Positions 30,633 through 40,873 of a DNA stretch of 61,556 nucleotides are shown piece by piece. The position numbers and the translations under genes are program-made. Below the pieces are notes generated by a model. That model had not been told where the DNA came from. It did no database searches and worked only from the letters and a program-made list of their open reading frames with translations. How positions within the stretch are numbered: position 1 is the stretch's first letter; the number at the start of each line of letters is the position of its first letter. The DNA is from a virus, in the IMG/VR virus record IMGVR_UViG_3300025165_000001, positions 1 through 61,556 of that record; one strand, given 5' to 3'.

Positions 30633-32833
30633 TATCTACCTGCTCTCGTTCCGCCCATCGCCATCATGCCACCACGACTCGATGATGACGGAGCGTCGGC
30701 GGCCATCTCGGTGGCGGTCAGCGCACGGTCATCTAGTCGCAGGTCCCAAATTTTACAACCATCGCAAAATTCAGGATCGGCCCAAGCTGTCGATCTCCCG
30801 ATTGAAACACCCGAACTTGTGGAGTCGTCAATTTGTGCCCCGGACGTGATTCGAGCGTATTCCCGTCCATTAACATACAGTATAAGAGCATCGCCGTTAT
30901 AGGTTACGCCTAATCGAGTCGCTACCGTGGTACTCAAAATTGGGCCACAAACGCGCCAGTAGATCGTACTGCTCGCGGAAGTAAATCCTGCCTGTACTCT
31001 ACCGTCGCAACCCGACGTTGCCGCTGTGCCGGTGCTTGAGTACAGCCAAAAGATATAATTACTGACGATAATAGCCTGCCAGCCGGTTGTCGTAGCAGGA
31101 AGCGCCCAAGCACGTAAGGTAAATGCGTTTGTGAGATGAACACTCAAGCCCGCCGACGCTGCTACGGAGCCTGTATGGGTAGTGTCATAGACGGGCGTAT
31201 TGACGCCTTTGTATGTGCCCCAGGTCGTTCCAGCGGTGAGCGTGCCATCATGCGTGCCACCGGGCGAAGTATCGTTTAGATTAGTCCCGCTCCCCTCACC
31301 CGACGTGAGTGTCAGCACGTTACCGGTCGGGGTCGAGTAGTTGGCCGTTTGAGTCTTATCGCTGGCCATCGTGAAGACGCAAACATTAGGCCCCGGTCCG
31401 CTATTGCAGGTGCCCGTCCAACTTGTAAAATCATTTCCTCCCGCCGTTGCTGCTGCTGTCAACGTGACGAACGTTCCATCGTTGAAGGTACAATTGGGTG
31501 ATGAGATAGGTGTGTTACCTGAGCAGTCGCCATCGTTAGAATTCGGCGAGACAGTTATTGCGGCCCCACTGGCCGGGTTTATCGAATTAACGACTAGTTC
31601 CCATGTTGCTGCCGCCGCAATATATTCGTAAGCACCAATCGCATACGTAGCCCCTTGAGGCCGCGCCACGCCGTCTTTGTCAACATTAAACGGCGCTCCG
31701 AGAGTGGTTCCGCCCGTCTTTGCCGTCGAGGTTACTTGCAGGTGGTAGTCAGTACCACCGACGAAGGTTGGATCAGTCGTGAAGTTGGTGGCCTCAACTG
31801 TACCCGTTCCGCCGTTTAGGATTGTTCCGGTTGTGTTGTTGTAGAGAATGGTATTCTTGATCTGTGTGCCGTCGATACTATAACCCGAATAGATTACGAT
31901 GCCGTATCTGTCGTTTCCAGTAATCGTGTTTCCATAAATCAAATTGTTGTCGTTCGTGCCAGCGCCGCAACAAACTGAGACCCCATCGTAGCCATTGTTT
32001 GCAATGATCGAATTGTAAAGTTGGTTTGAACCACCAGACCCCAGCAGAATCCCGGCGCCAGCCCAGGTAGCGCACGTGGCCGCATCTGTGCATGTGTCAT
32101 GAATGTAAAGAGAGCGATAAGTATTTCCAGCGGGAAGAGGCGCCGTAGTGTCATAGTTATGCACTCCATAGCTAGGTGCGTTGTAAATTTCACCGTTCTC
32201 GAAAGTGTGATTGCTACCGCGATTGTAGATCGGATACGTATAAGGGTTGCCGCCAGTGCCAACATTGGCAAACGCGCCATCGTGGACGGAAAAATTTTGG
32301 AATAGGATTGGTTGCCCCTTTGCAATCAGTATCCCGTTCATCCTCGCGACGTTGCGAACCTCGAAATTTGTGAATTTGATCCCTGCCCCGCTCTGGACAT
32401 AAACCACGCCGTACGCTTCGGTTGGGCCTATATTTGTGCCGTCGAAAATCAGACCGTCGATCGTGATGTAGCCTTTATTGAATCCCTGGTTTAAGGTCGC
32501 AGGTCTGCCAGTCGCAGGCATGATTACCACGCTGTCGCTACCATTAATAGTAACCGTAAACTGTGCGCTGGATGTTCCAGTAGGAATTTGTAAATAGCTG
32601 ATCGACTCGGCGTAAGTGCCTGCATAAATCTTCACCGTATGTCCTGCACCGGCACCATTCGTGGTCCCGATAACAGCAAACCCCCTTGCGATGGTCAGAC
32701 AAATATCGGTAGTGTCGTTCGTGCATCCGTGGGCGTCCGAAGCTCCGCCGACGTTTTTACCCACGTAATACGTCGTAGCGTCGACCGATGACGCCCAGGC
32801 GAAAAAGACTAAAGTGAAAAGGAGTTTTTTCAT
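30632..32833 (-). CDS. Secreted beta-helix / InlB-B / LamG adhesin (733 aa)
   Basis: Begins with a Sec signal peptide (KKLLFTLVFFAWASSVDA). Residues ~25-400 form a right-handed parallel beta-helix. ~430-505 resemble a divergent InlB B-repeat (FTSWTGTC...CVFTMASDKTQTANY). ~540-715 form a LamG/concanavalin-like lectin domain (ALILYVNGREYARI...). Gly/Met-rich tail. ATGA overlap with the upstream gene. Likely a host- or surface-binding protein. The modular layout resembles bacterial secreted proteins more than a normal tail fibre. Confidence 0.7.
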   Translation of the reverse strand: MKKLLFTLVFFAWASSVDATTYYVGKNVGGASDAHGCTNDTTDICLTIARGFAVIGTTNGAGAGHTVKIYAGTYAESISYLQIPTGTSSAQFTVTINGSDSVVIMPATGRPATLNQGFNKGYITIDGLIFDGTNIGPTEAYGVVYVQSGAGIKFTNFEVRNVARMNGILIAKGQPILFQNFSVHDGAFANVGTGGNPYTYPIYNRGSNHTFENGEIYNAPSYGVHNYDTTAPLPAGNTYRSLYIHDTCTDAATCATWAGAGILLGSGGSNQLYNSIIANNGYDGVSVCCGAGTNDNNLIYGNTITGNDRYGIVIYSGYSIDGTQIKNTILYNNTTGTILNGGTGTVEATNFTTDPTFVGGTDYHLQVTSTAKTGGTTLGAPFNVDKDGVARPQGATYAIGAYEYIAAAATWELVVNSINPASGAAITVSPNSNDGDCSGNTPISSPNCTFNDGTFVTLTAAATAGGNDFTSWTGTCNSGPGPNVCVFTMASDKTQTANYSTPTGNVLTLTSGEGSGTNLNDTSPGGTHDGTLTAGTTWGTYKGVNTPVYDTTHTGSVAASAGLSVHLTNAFTLRAWALPATTTGWQAIIVSNYIFWLYSSTGTAATSGCDGRVQAGFTSASSTIYWRVCGPILSTTVATRLGVTYNGDALILYVNGREYARITSGAQIDDSTSSGVSIGRSTAWADPEFCDGCKIWDLRLDDRALTATEMAADAPSSSSRGGMMAMGGTRAGR

Positions 32834-33561
32834 GGTTGGAAAAAGATCGTTGCGGACACACGACTTCGCGGACTAGCAGCATAAATCGCTGCCATGTCTA
32901 CGTCGCTGTTAAATACCCGCAGCTCGTCCATTTGGCCGAGGAAGAGATTCGTCGCATCGACTGCCCAACTGCCAAATCTAAAAACTACGGTATCTCCGGT
33001 ATAGTCCATCGTCGCGCTCGACAAGGTGGCGGAGCCATCCTGCGCACCGTTGATCCACGTCGTGAGTGCAGTGCCTACTTTTTTGCACCCGACATGCGTC
33101 CACACGTTGCCCGTTTCATCGACGCTGGCAGTGCTCGTCGCCGTTTCGCCGGAGTCTGTGCCAACAATGGCCTGACATTGGAGCTTGTCCGTGTTCGTGA
33201 CGTACATCTGCATGCCGCTCTTGGCGGGGGCGTCGTCATCGCCATTAGTAACAATAGGTCTGTACGCTGCCGAACCTTCGAGTTTTATCCAAGCAGCAAA
33301 GGCCCAATCTGTTGTAGAAACGATATGGCTCGTTCCACAACCCAAGTAGTCTACCGTACCCGCATCGAAGTCGATACCGTAACCGAACTTTCCAGTCGTC
33401 CATGTCGGCGAGTTAACGAAGGAGCAGGTAGTCGCACCGACATTCGGCGCGACCGTCGTGCCTGTGTTCTGATTCAGGTCGGAGTACCAAACAATATCCG
33501 CGAAGGCAGGATACGCTAGAGCGAAAAGCGCAAACAGCGTGAGGGATAGAATGCGTTTCAT
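32830..33561 (-). CDS. Secreted LamG-like lectin protein (243 aa)
   Basis: The start is placed at 33561 (MKRILSLTLFALFALAYPAFA, a clear signal peptide); a 28-residue extension is unlikely. The rest is one concanavalin/LamG fold (WAFAAWIKLEG...TWINGAQDGSATL...GQMDELRVFN). Overlaps the next gene by 4 bases. Probable carbohydrate-binding virion or surface protein. Confidence 0.7.
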   Translation of the reverse strand: MKRILSLTLFALFALAYPAFADIVWYSDLNQNTGTTVAPNVGATTCSFVNSPTWTTGKFGYGIDFDAGTVDYLGCGTSHIVSTTDWAFAAWIKLEGSAAYRPIVTNGDDDAPAKSGMQMYVTNTDKLQCQAIVGTDSGETATSTASVDETGNVWTHVGCKKVGTALTTWINGAQDGSATLSSATMDYTGDTVVFRFGSWAVDATNLFLGQMDELRVFNSDVDMAAIYAASPRSRVSATIFFQP

Positions 33562-33563
33562 GT

Positions 33564-36269
33564 TTACCACGTTAGATAAGCCGCCGCCTTGACGCGAAAA
33601 TCTGCGATCTGCGCGCCGCCAGTCGTCGCACCATCCATTTCGCACGATGCCTTTATCTCCCCCCCGGCTGCAATCGTGCCGTTAATCGTGATGGGCGCGC
33701 TGGTAGCCGCGACCGGGCGGTATTGGACTGCCGGCGTCAAGACGACAGCGACTTCTCCCGTGACATCATGCGCGGTGTAAGTGTCCGTGCCCGGCCGATA
33801 TGCTTTGATTGAACAGGTAAAGTCGAAGTGATTTGCCGGTGCAGCATTCTTGCTGACACCGACGAGGCGCACAGTCATTGTCGTGATGCCAATCATTGAG
33901 GCCACTACCGGCAAACTAAAATCTAGTGCATCAGTAGTCGCGGTCGTTACCGTGGCCCAATATTCCTTTTCCATGTCTGTCACGATCGCTTCAAGCGCAA
34001 TCGTGGCGGCTCCACGCTCGGTAAGCGGGACATAGGCCGACGGGGCGACGATGCTTTCCGTGACAATCGGTGGTGATCCTCCATCGCTTGTCCAATAGTA
34101 TGTTCCCGTCGCAGCGGCCCCGGGCCTGACTCGTTTATATGACGTTACGCCTGTAGGGGCATAGGCTCTAATCGTGTTCGCGGCTAGGGTCGCTGACTGG
34201 GCAGTACCCTGTGTCCATTCGTCGCAGCCCGCTGTGCCCGCCGTGCACCCGCCCGTCACGCCGCCACTGGAAAAGCCGTCTGCCCCAACCGTCCCGGCAA
34301 AAATCGCATTGCCAGAGGCGTCCAGGGTAGAGGTAGCAGAGGGGGTCTGTAGTGCCGTAGTACCGCCGCCCGTGGTAAAGGCCGTGCTCGTGAGCGCTGC
34401 TGCGTTGCGGGTGATCGTCGTCGTGTCGCTGAGGTCGGTGGAGGCCAGGGCTACGCTGTTGATCGTGAAGCCCGTCGTGGCGTTGATGGTGGATGATTTC
34501 ATCCCCGCCGTGCCGCCCACGGTCACAACATCATCAGTGCCCTTAACGAGTCCCGGCACGTCGCCATCATCAGCGTTGTTGCGGAATGCGACGGCTGTTT
34601 CAGCGCTGCCGACATTGAGGATACCAGTACCGGCGACACTTGAAGCAGTAGAGACGATCTTGCTTGCAGGCACGTAATTCTTGAGCTTGACCATTGCCCC
34701 ACCGACACCGCCGAGATCACCAAGGCTTGTGACGTTGAACGCCATGTTCGGGTAGGTTGTCCAATATAAAGCACCGGCGGCACTGTATAGCGGAATGTAG
34801 CCGGCAGGTGCTCGCTTATAGAAGTTGCCGTGTGAAAATAGTGTATTTGCGTCGTTAAAGTAAAAATCCGGTGCAACATTGATACGAGGAAAGGTCGCTC
34901 CGGTGCGATCATTGAAAAACGTGTTGCCGTCTAGAGAGATATTACCCGTGTAGTCGATGATTACGTCGGTTGCGCCCGCGCTTCCCTGCCAGGTGAAACC
35001 GTTTGACACGACCGACCCTGGATTCGATCCGGTAGTGCCAGTCAGAAATTTGCAGCCGACACATTCTGACTCGCCACCTGTTATTACAAGGTTTCCAGTG
35101 CCGGCTGTAAAATCGGCAACTCTTGAATTGCCAATTATCGCCCCTGTCACGGTAAAAGTCCCGGACCCAGATGCCCAATTGATTGCACGATCAAACCCGT
35201 TGATCGTTCCTCCGGTGAACGTGAAATTTTTAGTGTTGCCTTCGGATAGGGTTAGAATCCCAGAGACGGCGGTAGCCTCGCCGCGGATGACCATGTTGGT
35301 CATATTGACTTCAGACACCTGCGGCGTACCACCCGCCGTTGCGTTACCTAGAGCAATTGCGGCTGAATCTGTGCCCGCGATTCCCATCACGGTGACTCGA
35401 TTTAAAGTATTGTTAGAGCTGCCAGTGGTGTCGCCGATAACCGCAGTACTATTGTGAGCTTTAACGAAATATGCCGTGAATGTCGTGGCGTCCGCGGCAG
35501 TGACGTAGACGTATTCAAGATCGCTGCCGGTGTCCACGTTTACGACCGTGCCGACAGTTATTTGCCCCATGCTGCTGGGTGTCACGACCTGCGATGAGCC
35601 GGCTGTCACGGTAGTGCCCAGCGTCCCGGACAGAAAACTGCTCTGTATAGCGGTTAAGTGGATTCCATATTTGGTCAAGCTACGAGAGTTGAATTCAACG
35701 TTGTCGATACTGCTGCCGTTAGCACCAGCCATGATGAGCATCGCGCCGTTGAACGCACTACCGTACCAATCGATGCGACAGCCGCTCGGACCGAAAGTCC
35801 CACCGACTGCGCCTTCGATATGAATTCCGTTAGCTGTGTTTCCGCCATAGATCAGTGGTGATGTAATCCTGTACGTGCCAACTGGACAAAACAATTTGCC
35901 CGAACCCGTCGCGGTCACGCCGTCAGTAAATCGATTGAGCGCCGCTTGAATCGCGGCAGTGTCGTCGGTCAGGTTATCGCCTTTGGCGTTGAATGGAGGG
36001 CATTTCCAGTTGATGACACCCGTAGCGAGATAATCAGGACATTGCGCATCCGTCCCATCCCCTATTGTGATAGCGCCGATAGCCCCCCCATCCGTAACCC
36101 GCGCCACTGAGCCGGCAGCGGTGGGAAGTGAGGCTGTGGCTTTGTTGGGGATGATGAGGGGGTCGAAGAAGCCGCCGCCAGTGGTGCTACTGGGCTGAGT
36201 AATAAATCCCGCCTGAGCACTCGTAGCCCAGAGCAGGATTGCAAAAAGGATAGATAAGAGTTTTGTCAT
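33564..36269 (-). CDS. Tailspike with pectate-lyase fold and signal peptide (901 aa)
   Basis: Residues 1-20 are a Sec signal peptide (LLSILFAILLWATSAQA). Near residue 92, FNAKGDNLTDDTAAIQAALN is the classic start of a phage tailspike beta-helix (Pectate_lyase_3 type), followed by beta-helix to ~500, Thr/Ala-rich repeats, and a C-terminal jelly-roll-like region. Likely binds or degrades a surface polysaccharide. A cleavable signal peptide on a tailspike is not expected, because virions assemble in the cytoplasm. Confidence 0.75.
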   Translation of the reverse strand: MTKLLSILFAILLWATSAQAGFITQPSSTTGGGFFDPLIIPNKATASLPTAAGSVARVTDGGAIGAITIGDGTDAQCPDYLATGVINWKCPPFNAKGDNLTDDTAAIQAALNRFTDGVTATGSGKLFCPVGTYRITSPLIYGGNTANGIHIEGAVGGTFGPSGCRIDWYGSAFNGAMLIMAGANGSSIDNVEFNSRSLTKYGIHLTAIQSSFLSGTLGTTVTAGSSQVVTPSSMGQITVGTVVNVDTGSDLEYVYVTAADATTFTAYFVKAHNSTAVIGDTTGSSNNTLNRVTVMGIAGTDSAAIALGNATAGGTPQVSEVNMTNMVIRGEATAVSGILTLSEGNTKNFTFTGGTINGFDRAINWASGSGTFTVTGAIIGNSRVADFTAGTGNLVITGGESECVGCKFLTGTTGSNPGSVVSNGFTWQGSAGATDVIIDYTGNISLDGNTFFNDRTGATFPRINVAPDFYFNDANTLFSHGNFYKRAPAGYIPLYSAAGALYWTTYPNMAFNVTSLGDLGGVGGAMVKLKNYVPASKIVSTASSVAGTGILNVGSAETAVAFRNNADDGDVPGLVKGTDDVVTVGGTAGMKSSTINATTGFTINSVALASTDLSDTTTITRNAAALTSTAFTTGGGTTALQTPSATSTLDASGNAIFAGTVGADGFSSGGVTGGCTAGTAGCDEWTQGTAQSATLAANTIRAYAPTGVTSYKRVRPGAAATGTYYWTSDGGSPPIVTESIVAPSAYVPLTERGAATIALEAIVTDMEKEYWATVTTATTDALDFSLPVVASMIGITTMTVRLVGVSKNAAPANHFDFTCSIKAYRPGTDTYTAHDVTGEVAVVLTPAVQYRPVAATSAPITINGTIAAGGEIKASCEMDGATTGGAQIADFRVKAAAYLTW

Positions 36270-36278
36270 GGGGTAGCC

Positions 36279-39200
36279 TCAATATTGATCTAGTCCTTGA
36301 ATCACCTGGTTGTCTCTCTGCGCGCCCGAGTCATCGGGTGCTTGCCAGCGCATGAGATTGTCTCGCGCTTCTGGTGCCATAGAGTCTAATAAATCGAGCG
36401 CCAGTCCGACTTGTCCTTGCGCTTTTTGTCGATCGGCTTCTTTGAGCATTGGCAAGACTTGACTGGCATCCGCTTTGAGAGCTTTCTTGGCTAAGTCGGT
36501 ATCTTCAGCCAATAACTGGTTTTTGGCGTCCTCTCGTGCCCGCGCTAATGCGCCCTGGAACAACTCGCGCTGCGCCGCTTCTGTTTCGCCTTTCCACTCC
36601 GGCGTATTAAGTAACTGAGCCTCAATGCCATTGTCGGGGTGCCGCAGGTTACTACGGTAAATCACTTGCCAGCGGTCGCGCTGCTGCGGAGTCAATTCTA
36701 CCGGCAACTTATCGCCGGGCAACGCCGTACTTACATCGAAAGAGTCTTGAACCTTGCCACCAAGAGACCAAGGAAATCGTGGCAGTTTAACCTGAAGTCG
36801 CGCGCCTTCATCTTTAATTCTGTCTGGCTGCTGTTTCACTTCGGTAATCGGACTCACCAAATTGAGTGCCGCGCCGGCCCAGGTGCCTATGTTCCTGTTG
36901 AGCCAGTCTGCCCCTATCGCTTGTGGGATTAAAACAGGATCGCCGTAACCATCGCGCATGTACGGCATTTTATCTGAGTACCCAAACACCGGGCCAAACG
37001 CGCCGTTTCTTGCCTGATCGACCCAAGTTTTTGCTTCGCGTTGAACGGGGTCCATGCTCCGCACAATACGGCTTCCTAACGGCCCGCCTGTAGCGACGGC
37101 AGTAATCGGCCCCATAGCAAGCTTCGCAGCCTTATCACTGATGCTTTCCTGGCTTTTTATCGTTCCCACTACGTCCGCAATCTGACCAAAGGTGCGCCAC
37201 CAAGTATTGTCAAGTAAGACGCGCGAAGCCACTAAGCCCAAGGTCGTTAAACCCTGCTCCGCCGTTGGGTCGTCAAGCTGATTGTGAATCTCGGCAAAGT
37301 CGTTGATTGCCTCGAAGACTAGAGAAACCGGATCAGCTACGTTCTTTAACGGTATCCATTCGCCTTTACCGGACATGATAGAATACGAGGGCTTATTCCA
37401 TGATCTTCGTAGCGTCGTGTCGGTAGGCCCTCCCGCAGTCGAGAGTCCCGCTTGGTGCAGCCCATATAGGAACTGTGCGGCCAGTCCGCCCATTGTGAGG
37501 CGCGCTACGGCCATATCGGCGCGTTCGCCGCCCGCTAGGATGTCATCGTAGAGCGATTTTCCTAAAAGATTTACTCCCGGGGTCCTTTTTGCCGTCCATT
37601 TAACCAGGTTCATTCCGCTTTTTACGAATGGAAAAAAGAAATACAACGGTCCTTGCTGTATGAACTGTTGTGCAGATTTTCCCCACTTGCCTAGTTCGGA
37701 TTGAAACGAATCGTTAAGGGCAACAGTAACGGCGTGTGCTCTCATGTCCTCGGTGGGCAGGTTCGCCCGCCGCTCTGCGTAATCAGCAACGAAATGCCAA
37801 TAGGGTTTACCTTCGGCGAGTGTTCCGGCTTCAACCATTTTGTCTGCTCGCTCTACGCCCTTTCTGAATGCAAGCGCGCGATAGTCGCCGCGGGTTGCGA
37901 GAGTTTTCCAAAGATTATCGATGCCAGCTACGAACCCCGTAGGGATATTCACGATCCTGCCGATAACACCAGGGATGGCGCGATGGATCTGCTCGTCGAA
38001 TCGCCCTACGGGCTGATTGGCGAAACCATCCGCGAACGCCTTAAGCGATTCTCCGATTGCCCCCATCTTGCCGTAAAAATTGGCCATTGCTTCGCCTTTT
38101 TTTACGCCGTTGATATCGTCAATTGAAAACCTTCCTGCCAATCCACGCTCAGCAACATCCGTCGCCGAAGCCAGGAGGTTGCCGTTAAACACTCGCGCCC
38201 AGGTAATAGGCGTGGCAAGTAAGAGGTTGCGAAAAACTTCTTTCGTTTGCGCCCACCAGCCTGCACCTTTCAATCCTGCTTGATCCGCTTGATCCGCTGC
38301 GACTATTAGGGCTTTAAGCTTGCCGTCCTTTTGCGCCTGCAAAACATCCTCGGCCATTGTCATGGTCGCCGCGTTAAAATCTAGTTTCGCCATACTCTCG
38401 GGGTCCCAGCCTTCGAGCATAGACGACACGGATTTTGCGGCCGGCGATTCTTTGAGGATTTCCACGGTACGGCCTGCGGTCTTTTCCTGTTGGCGAAAGT
38501 TCGGCAGATAACCGAAAATCTCCTGTGACTTTTTGTTAAATAAGGGAATTGCATCGGGTACACCATCAACGACTTGTTTTGCAAGTCCGGCCCATTCATC
38601 CAGTGGGCCTTCCATCGTTTTCAAGTAGGCGAGAATTTGCGACTCGTTCAATCCCGCTTTTCCGCCGAGTTGTTTTAGATCGTCAAGCAAGATGCCGAGT
38701 TTGTCGGCCTCGGCTTGCGTTGCGGCATGGGCCTTACGCTCGCTCATCTTGGCCATCTGGTTTTGGAAGGCGCGAAGAGATTTGAAGAATTCGTCTTGGG
38801 GAGTGAGTCGCTGAATAATTTGCGGCGCCTCGCCTTCGGCTGCTATCAAAGGAATTTTTACCCCGTCATTTTTCAACCCCTGCTCAATCGCATCATCCAC
38901 AATCTTTTCAGATGCCACTTTAGCACTCGGCGCCCACCCGCCTTCGACGCCAGCTATCGACTTCGCCCCAGTTACACCCGCCGCCGGATCGCTAAACGCA
39001 CCTTTGAATTTGCTTACTCCCGTCGCTAATTCCGGCACATTCTCTTGAATCGCCTTGGCGAATAACTGCGCGGTCTTGCCTATCGGGACAAAGTTGCTCC
39101 CGGTCTCAACCGCCGTTGCGATTACAGCCGCGAGCCCTGGCGATGCTCCGTTATGCAAGGCTACGCGCAACGCCACCGCTCCGTTCACTTCGCTGAACGC

Positions 39201-39515
39201 CACCAACGGCGCAGTCAATATCCCGACCTGATCCCACATGGCCTGCCCGATTGTCTTTATGTTGCCCCATGAAGATTCCGTTGGATCGTGGGTCTGTGCA
39301 ATCTTTACAAAATCATCCCAATTCTCCTGGACGTGCTTCAATGTTTGTTTCCAGTAGGCGTTGAATATCTGCCCATCAGCTACAAGGTCGTCAAGATTGT
39401 CATGGGCAAGCCTGCGCATCTTCTCGTTGCGCTCTGCCGCAGTCATGTACCCATCCCGGTAAGCCGCGTTGAGCTGCTCAGGGGTCGGACGTTCTTTTTT
39501 TTGCAGTTGAGGCAT
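36279..39515 (-). CDS. Large internal virion protein, T7 gp16-like (1078 aa)
   Basis: Very long, largely helical protein in the T7 gp16 position, after the gp15-like gene. N-terminal charged helices, a central Ala/Gly-rich hydrophobic stretch (YRALAFRKG..., QQFIQQGPLYFFFPFVKSGMNLV) and a Gln-rich C-terminus. No transglycosylase motif recognised at the N-terminus. Expected to be ejected with the DNA and help span the envelope. Confidence 0.7.
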   Translation of the reverse strand: MPQLQKKERPTPEQLNAAYRDGYMTAAERNEKMRRLAHDNLDDLVADGQIFNAYWKQTLKHVQENWDDFVKIAQTHDPTESSWGNIKTIGQAMWDQVGILTAPLVAFSEVNGAVALRVALHNGASPGLAAVIATAVETGSNFVPIGKTAQLFAKAIQENVPELATGVSKFKGAFSDPAAGVTGAKSIAGVEGGWAPSAKVASEKIVDDAIEQGLKNDGVKIPLIAAEGEAPQIIQRLTPQDEFFKSLRAFQNQMAKMSERKAHAATQAEADKLGILLDDLKQLGGKAGLNESQILAYLKTMEGPLDEWAGLAKQVVDGVPDAIPLFNKKSQEIFGYLPNFRQQEKTAGRTVEILKESPAAKSVSSMLEGWDPESMAKLDFNAATMTMAEDVLQAQKDGKLKALIVAADQADQAGLKGAGWWAQTKEVFRNLLLATPITWARVFNGNLLASATDVAERGLAGRFSIDDINGVKKGEAMANFYGKMGAIGESLKAFADGFANQPVGRFDEQIHRAIPGVIGRIVNIPTGFVAGIDNLWKTLATRGDYRALAFRKGVERADKMVEAGTLAEGKPYWHFVADYAERRANLPTEDMRAHAVTVALNDSFQSELGKWGKSAQQFIQQGPLYFFFPFVKSGMNLVKWTAKRTPGVNLLGKSLYDDILAGGERADMAVARLTMGGLAAQFLYGLHQAGLSTAGGPTDTTLRRSWNKPSYSIMSGKGEWIPLKNVADPVSLVFEAINDFAEIHNQLDDPTAEQGLTTLGLVASRVLLDNTWWRTFGQIADVVGTIKSQESISDKAAKLAMGPITAVATGGPLGSRIVRSMDPVQREAKTWVDQARNGAFGPVFGYSDKMPYMRDGYGDPVLIPQAIGADWLNRNIGTWAGAALNLVSPITEVKQQPDRIKDEGARLQVKLPRFPWSLGGKVQDSFDVSTALPGDKLPVELTPQQRDRWQVIYRSNLRHPDNGIEAQLLNTPEWKGETEAAQRELFQGALARAREDAKNQLLAEDTDLAKKALKADASQVLPMLKEADRQKAQGQVGLALDLLDSMAPEARDNLMRWQAPDDSGAQRDNQVIQGLDQY

Positions 39516-39516
39516 G

Positions 39517-40872
39517 TTAATAACTTAGGGCTGCACCGTGCTTTTGCTCGATAGCTTTAAGTTTTGGATCTGTCTGTTTTATCAGCGTGTCGAGCAACGC
39601 CTTCGCCGCCTCCGGCCCTTCTTTACGATAAGTATCCTCAATGCGCGCCTTGTCGCGCTGCTGCATACTGCCGAATCTCTTTTTGAGAAATGGGTTTTCA
39701 TCAACATATGCCTCGTAGGTAGTTTTCAACTGAGAAATGGCGCGGTTCTCCTTGGCAATCGCATTTGCATCTCGCGAAATGCCTTGATTCTCCATCGCAG
39801 TCTGATCGCTCTGCAATTCGTTCGCCGCCTTGCTGATAAGCGGATTTGCCCGGTCGCTTTGACCCTGTAGATGTTGGAGCTTCGCGCGCGTTGCTCTGAT
39901 TCGCGGCAAATTGCGCTCTCCAAGGTAGTATTCACTCATGATCGCCTGGACGCTATCGCCGCCCGCGCCGCTCGGCGGATTGTCGTTGACGGTTTTCAAT
40001 GCCCTCGCTTCAGCCGGCGTAATTCCTGGAATCTCGTCACTGAGGGCCGCCTGTAACCATGCCTCAGATAATTTTCCGTTGTTCGCCTGTCCGCCCGCAA
40101 TTCTTAGCACAATTTTCTTAACTTGATCCCTTACTCTGTCTTGTGCCTTTTCGTCATCCTCCATCTTTTTTCGTGCGGTTTCACGCCGTTTCAAAAGTTC
40201 CTCGGCACCAAGGCCCTTAAAATCTCCCGCATCGGCAGCATTCAAAAAGCCCGGTGCATTGGTTAAAATCATGGTATCAGCGCGGTTCGTAAGAACCTTT
40301 TTGTCAAAGTTTCTCAGTTCGCCTTGCGGGTCTTTGAGAAATCCTCTTGCAGCCATAGTGCCGGTGAGATCCCCAAACATTCTGGCAACGCCCGCCTGGT
40401 TTTCATTACTGTCAGCGATCGTCGCGGCGGTGATAAGTTGATCCGTTGCCGCCTTGTAGTCGTCAATTGCCCTGTCTTTGGTCTTGACTCGTCCCAGATG
40501 TTCGATCTTGCCGGTCAGGGCGATCGCCACGTTCGAAAGTCTATTCTTGATTCTAGTCTTGGAGACGTCGCTGCGCGCGGTATCGTACTTGGCGTCGAAG
40601 ATTTCCTGCTGTGCCTGCTTGCTCTGTGCCTCGAATTCTTTAGGGTCCGTAACGGTATCGTTCAACTCGGAGAGTTTGGCATCCCAGGACGCCTTGATAT
40701 CGCTCGCGATCTTTACAGAATCCGCCTCGTCCGCACCATCCTCCAGCTTCCAAAGCGTTTTCCCGAAATCCCGTACCGCCTGACCCGCATACTGCAAGGC
40801 GTTCGGCCCGACGCGCGGTGCGCTGGTGTCGACCTGGGGAACCTGTGGGGCTATTCTTAAAAGTTGTGCCAT
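39517..40872 (-). CDS. Internal virion protein, T7 gp15-like (451 aa)
   Basis: Helical, charged protein between the fibre gene and the gp16-like gene. Opens with IAPQVPQVDTSAPRV, typical for podoviral internal proteins, with long coiled coils (KKMEDDEKAQDRVRDQVKK). Likely an internal core/ejection protein. Confidence 0.65.
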   Translation of the reverse strand: MAQLLRIAPQVPQVDTSAPRVGPNALQYAGQAVRDFGKTLWKLEDGADEADSVKIASDIKASWDAKLSELNDTVTDPKEFEAQSKQAQQEIFDAKYDTARSDVSKTRIKNRLSNVAIALTGKIEHLGRVKTKDRAIDDYKAATDQLITAATIADSNENQAGVARMFGDLTGTMAARGFLKDPQGELRNFDKKVLTNRADTMILTNAPGFLNAADAGDFKGLGAEELLKRRETARKKMEDDEKAQDRVRDQVKKIVLRIAGGQANNGKLSEAWLQAALSDEIPGITPAEARALKTVNDNPPSGAGGDSVQAIMSEYYLGERNLPRIRATRAKLQHLQGQSDRANPLISKAANELQSDQTAMENQGISRDANAIAKENRAISQLKTTYEAYVDENPFLKKRFGSMQQRDKARIEDTYRKEGPEAAKALLDTLIKQTDPKLKAIEQKHGAALSY

Positions 40873-40873
40873 T

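Noticed and set aside
32836-33519. 227-aa plus-strand frame
   Set aside because: Antisense shadow of the LamG-like protein; Cys/Arg-rich composition is typical of reverse-frame artefacts.
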